A stretch of DNA of 64,000 bases from Pseudoalteromonas byunsanensis (GTDB lineage Bacteria; Pseudomonadota; Gammaproteobacteria; Enterobacterales; Alteromonadaceae), in contig NZ_MNAN01000034.1 of NCBI RefSeq assembly GCF_001854475.1, forward strand, positions 367,771 through 431,770, given 5' to 3'. Below the pieces are notes generated by a model that was given only the letters and a program-made list of their open reading frames with translations, was not told where the DNA came from and searched no databases. Of this stretch, positions 61,354-64,000 are shown one piece after another (within the stretch, counting starts at the first letter, position 1; the number at the start of each line of letters is the position of its first letter). The position numbers and the translations under genes are program-made.

Positions 61354-63117
61354 TTGGAAAACATCACTACTAATTACAGTAAGTCACAAGGAAATTGGCT
61401 GTTGCTGTGCGCCTTATTACAAGGCTTAGGACTGTTACTTTTGCACCAAGCGCTTAGTTTTGATTGGCCAATAGCGCATTCCCCCTCATTAGTACTGGCC
61501 AGCTATGCCGTGCTTTTAACTGGCCCTTCAATATTAATATACGGCGTCAATCAAGAATCTCACCGAGTGTTTTACAACATAGTGATTACCTTTTCTTTAA
61601 CTGCTGCTTTGCTGGGTGTTTATGTGGGTAGCCAAGCTCTTCATCCAAAGTTTCCCGATTTGGCGCTACATGGCTTAGGGTTTGCTGCGGTGATGTCGTT
61701 ACTCACGTTCAAGGTGTTTATTTTTGCATCCTCAATTCATTTGCAGAACCATCAATGGCAAGTATGTTATAGCAGATTGATAAGTAATACCTGTCGCTTA
61801 CTCATTACAATTACACTTGCCAGTATTTTTACTTTGTTAGTATGGTTTATCATTGTTTTATGGGCCGAATTATTCGACAAAATTAATATTACGATTTTTA
61901 AAGATATATTTTACGAACCTTGGTTTATCTATCCAATTCTCTCTTTGGCCCATGCGATTGGGGTCCTTAGAATTCGGCGTAGCAACAAAATTGTCAGTAC
62001 TGCCAATCAATTGATCCAAACTCTGTCGTTCGCTTTACTGCCATTATTACTTTTACTTAGCTCGGTGTTTTTGGTGGCGATTGCTTTTGTCGGATTAACA
62101 GCGCTTTGGAATAGTGGTGGCAGCAATTTGGTATTCGTGTTAACCGCGTTAATTCTAGTCACTATGAATCTGGCCTTTCAAGATTCTAAACAAACACCCA
62201 AAATGCATCGTATTGCTTATTTTCTAATACTCGCTGGTATTGCTATTTTGCCCGTGTATTTAGCTATTAGTGGCTACGGCTTATGGTTACGAGTGGAGCA
62301 ATATGGACTCAGTATCAGCAGGCTATGGGCTATATTTATGTGGGTGTTTCTCACTTTGTATTTGAGCTGTTACAGCATCAGCATCATTGCAAATACGCGA
62401 AACTGGCTTGATTCTCTAGCCACAATCAATACCCGTTTAGGGTTACTGTTGATTGCGGCCCTACTCATCAGCCAATCACCCATTTTGAATTTTAAACAGC
62501 TGAGCGCGCAAAACCAGCTAGCCAGAATCCACGCAGGTATTACACCTGTTGAAGATATTGACGTTTACTATTTTGCCCATGAGTTAGGAGTGGCGGGGCG
62601 AGATGTGCTCAAAGAGATAGATGCCCACTTTGCGGAACAGTATCCTCAACTGGGCGCTAGGATAGAAGCGGCATTAAACAGTGTGACGATGCATGACGCC
62701 GATGTCGAGAATTCTCAAGCCATCGCTAGCAACTTCATAGATGGACTCGAGGTACGTGGAAACATGCCAAGAACATCACTTGAGCCTGCATTGATAAGCG
62801 CATTGCAAAACTATGCCAATAACCATAGCGCGTTGATAGCTAGTAGCTCACGAATGATTTTATTACCCGTTGAACTAACTGGTGATAAACAAAATGAATA
62901 CTTGCTGATCATGAAACAATCTAGCTACTCTGATCTGGTACTATTCTACCTAGACCAAGCGCAATGGATTTCTCGGCCCATGTATTTCAACTATTCCAAT
63001 GAACATAGTGACAAAGAACTAATTGATGCGCTACTTGCTGGTGACTTTAAAGTCACGCCAGCCAAGTTTAATGATATCCAAGTAAACGGTACTTCCTTAA
63101 AAGTGTCAGATTACTAA
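61354..63117 (+). CDS. DUF4153-like polytopic membrane protein
   Basis: A 587-residue protein starting with TTG at 61354 (GGGA upstream). The first 390 residues hold about ten to eleven membrane helices; the C-terminal 190 residues are a soluble domain (about 410-587, VEDIDVYYFAHELGVAGRDVLKEI). The arrangement and the NTRLGLLLIAALLISQSPILNFKQLSAQNQLARI linker resemble DUF4153 proteins, whose function is unknown. A terminator follows. Single gene. Confidence 0.75.
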   Translation: MENITTNYSKSQGNWLLLCALLQGLGLLLLHQALSFDWPIAHSPSLVLASYAVLLTGPSILIYGVNQESHRVFYNIVITFSLTAALLGVYVGSQALHPKFPDLALHGLGFAAVMSLLTFKVFIFASSIHLQNHQWQVCYSRLISNTCRLLITITLASIFTLLVWFIIVLWAELFDKINITIFKDIFYEPWFIYPILSLAHAIGVLRIRRSNKIVSTANQLIQTLSFALLPLLLLLSSVFLVAIAFVGLTALWNSGGSNLVFVLTALILVTMNLAFQDSKQTPKMHRIAYFLILAGIAILPVYLAISGYGLWLRVEQYGLSISRLWAIFMWVFLTLYLSCYSISIIANTRNWLDSLATINTRLGLLLIAALLISQSPILNFKQLSAQNQLARIHAGITPVEDIDVYYFAHELGVAGRDVLKEIDAHFAEQYPQLGARIEAALNSVTMHDADVENSQAIASNFIDGLEVRGNMPRTSLEPALISALQNYANNHSALIASSSRMILLPVELTGDKQNEYLLIMKQSSYSDLVLFYLDQAQWISRPMYFNYSNEHSDKELIDALLAGDFKVTPAKFNDIQVNGTSLKVSDY

Positions 63118-63131
63118 TCAGCCAATATAAG

Positions 63132-63152
63132 GCGCTGGTTCCTCACCAGCGC
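63132..63152 (+). terminator. hairpin terminator after the DUF4153 gene
   Basis: GCGCTGGT/ACCAGCGC with a 5-nt loop and TCTT after the stem, 15 bp past the stop codon. Confidence 0.7.
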
Positions 63153-63287
63153 TCTTAAGAAGGTGACCTAAATCATTTTAATGTCAGTTTTGCCGAGCCA
63201 ATCAATAGTTTTGCTTGGAAAAACTTCATTTCCCTTCTATTATTAATCACTTACAGCACGATTAATGAGCTAGCTAAGTTTGCCTTT

Positions 63288-64000
63288 ATGAAATCATTTC
63301 CATCGTTATATTTTACGAATCTATTTTTGGTGGGTGGGACCGGCTTACTGACCACATACCTTGCCCTGTATCTTGGTCAACATAACGTCTCGACATTTTG
63401 GATTGGACTGCTCACCTCGTTTTACTACATCGGCCTATTATTTGGTTCTAAACTTGGTTACCACTTGATCAAATCTGTTGGTCACATCAGAGCTTTTTCT
63501 GCTAGTACCGCGGTTGTAACGGCCTGTGTCGCAAGCCATGGTATTAGCGACAACATCTACATATGGCTAGTACTACGCTTGGTGGTAGGCTTAGGAATGA
63601 TGTGTAATTACATGGTGCTAGAGAGTTGGCTCAATGAACAAGCGGCGCCAGAGCAACGTGGACGTGTGTTTTCATTTTATATGTTAACGTCCTATTTGGG
63701 TATGGTTGTAGGTCAGTTTGCACTATCGCAATTCCCACAGTTGGGGTACGCTCCGCTGTTTCTTATCTGCATTGCATTGTCGTTTGGTATTGTGCCAATT
63801 TCAATAACACGTAGGATACACCCGAAACCTCTCAAGCCCCTCCAGGTCAGCTTATGGGGTTACTTTAAAAGAGTGCCTCAATCACTGACCGCTGTATGTT
63901 TTGCAGGGATCATTAATGGCAGCTTTTATGGCTTAGCTCCCACCTTTGCAAGTCAAGCTGGTTTGAATGCCAAGGAAATTGCTATGTATATGTCAGTTAC
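63288..64000 (+). CDS. MFS transporter, YcaD-like, 3' end beyond window
   Basis: An ATG at 63288 opens a frame that continues to the right edge (237 codons seen). Membrane helices are regular. The loop between helices 2 and 3 (GSKLGYHLIKSVGHIRAF) is the MFS motif A region, and LRLVVGLGMMCNYMVLESWLNE resembles YcaD-type members. Substrate unknown. The C-terminal half is outside the window. Confidence 0.85.
   Translation, partial: MKSFPSLYFTNLFLVGGTGLLTTYLALYLGQHNVSTFWIGLLTSFYYIGLLFGSKLGYHLIKSVGHIRAFSASTAVVTACVASHGISDNIYIWLVLRLVVGLGMMCNYMVLESWLNEQAAPEQRGRVFSFYMLTSYLGMVVGQFALSQFPQLGYAPLFLICIALSFGIVPISITRRIHPKPLKPLQVSLWGYFKRVPQSLTAVCFAGIINGSFYGLAPTFASQAGLNAKEIAMYMSV

Overview
The window reads as chromosome of a marine gammaproteobacterium of the Pseudoalteromonas type. 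The evidence is a moderately AT-rich composition, a NorR/NnrS/Hmp nitric-oxide module, a QseE-QseG-QseF (GlrK-QseG-GlrR) module, many sigma-54 activators, MocR/PaiB and TetR/hydrolase pairs, and many secreted proteins. The genus is inferred from gene content and protein style, not from a search. No rRNA, tRNA, CRISPR array, insertion sequence or phage gene was seen.

Layout. 1-2.2 kb: truncated alpha/beta hydrolase, its TetR-type neighbour and operator, and a complete subclass-B1 metallo-beta-lactamase-like enzyme. 2.2-5 kb: a small secreted protein and a membrane-anchored TPR protein with eight near-identical 48-residue units. 5.1-6.1 kb: two bacterioferritin subunits with complementary losses of active residues. 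6.3-10.7 kb: norR divergent from a small membrane protein, nnrS and hmp, with NorR boxes and a sigma-54 promoter between them. 10.7-14.3 kb: a second repeat protein with about 18 units of 43 residues. 14.6-19.2 kb: lipoproteins, a low-molecular-weight phosphatase, a 2OG-Fe oxygenase, acetyltransferases, and a 58-residue peptide resembling a double-glycine RiPP precursor. 19.2-26.6 kb: a MacAB-like efflux operon with its own NtrY/NtrC-type two-component system, tandem palindromic activator sites and a 30-residue leading membrane peptide. 26.8-30.6 kb: phosphohistidine phosphatase, MocR regulator, GNAT-PaiB pair. 31-35.6 kb: BlaI-like repressor, an M56 membrane peptidase fused to an M23 domain, and an M23 lipoprotein. 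35.8-42.7 kb: metabolic and unknown genes, two decayed genes and a diguanylate cyclase.

42.9-51.7 kb is the most striking region: a compact RiPP locus of the TOMM (thiazole/oxazole-modified microcin) type. It holds a kinase/cyclase-like/AAA protein, a 300-residue precursor candidate built from two tandem copies of one domain, a phytanoyl-CoA-type dioxygenase, an amidohydrolase, and a fused leader-binding/YcaO cyclodehydratase. No SagB-like dehydrogenase and no exporter are present. An outer-membrane beta-barrel follows.

52.4-59 kb is a second notable region: seven small secreted EF-hand genes in two duplicated minus-strand operons. Each operon has the same sigma-54-like promoter, with TGTTGC-N6-GCAACA palindromes at identical distances upstream. 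The qseE-qseG-qseF genes lie next to them, so the activator for these promoters is probably QseF. A RebB-like (R-body) fragment lies between the operons. The window ends with a chemoreceptor, a DUF4153 membrane protein and a truncated MFS transporter.

A recurring theme is sigma-54 control: three enhancer-binding proteins (NorR, the efflux regulator, QseF) each sit beside candidate cognate sites and promoters.
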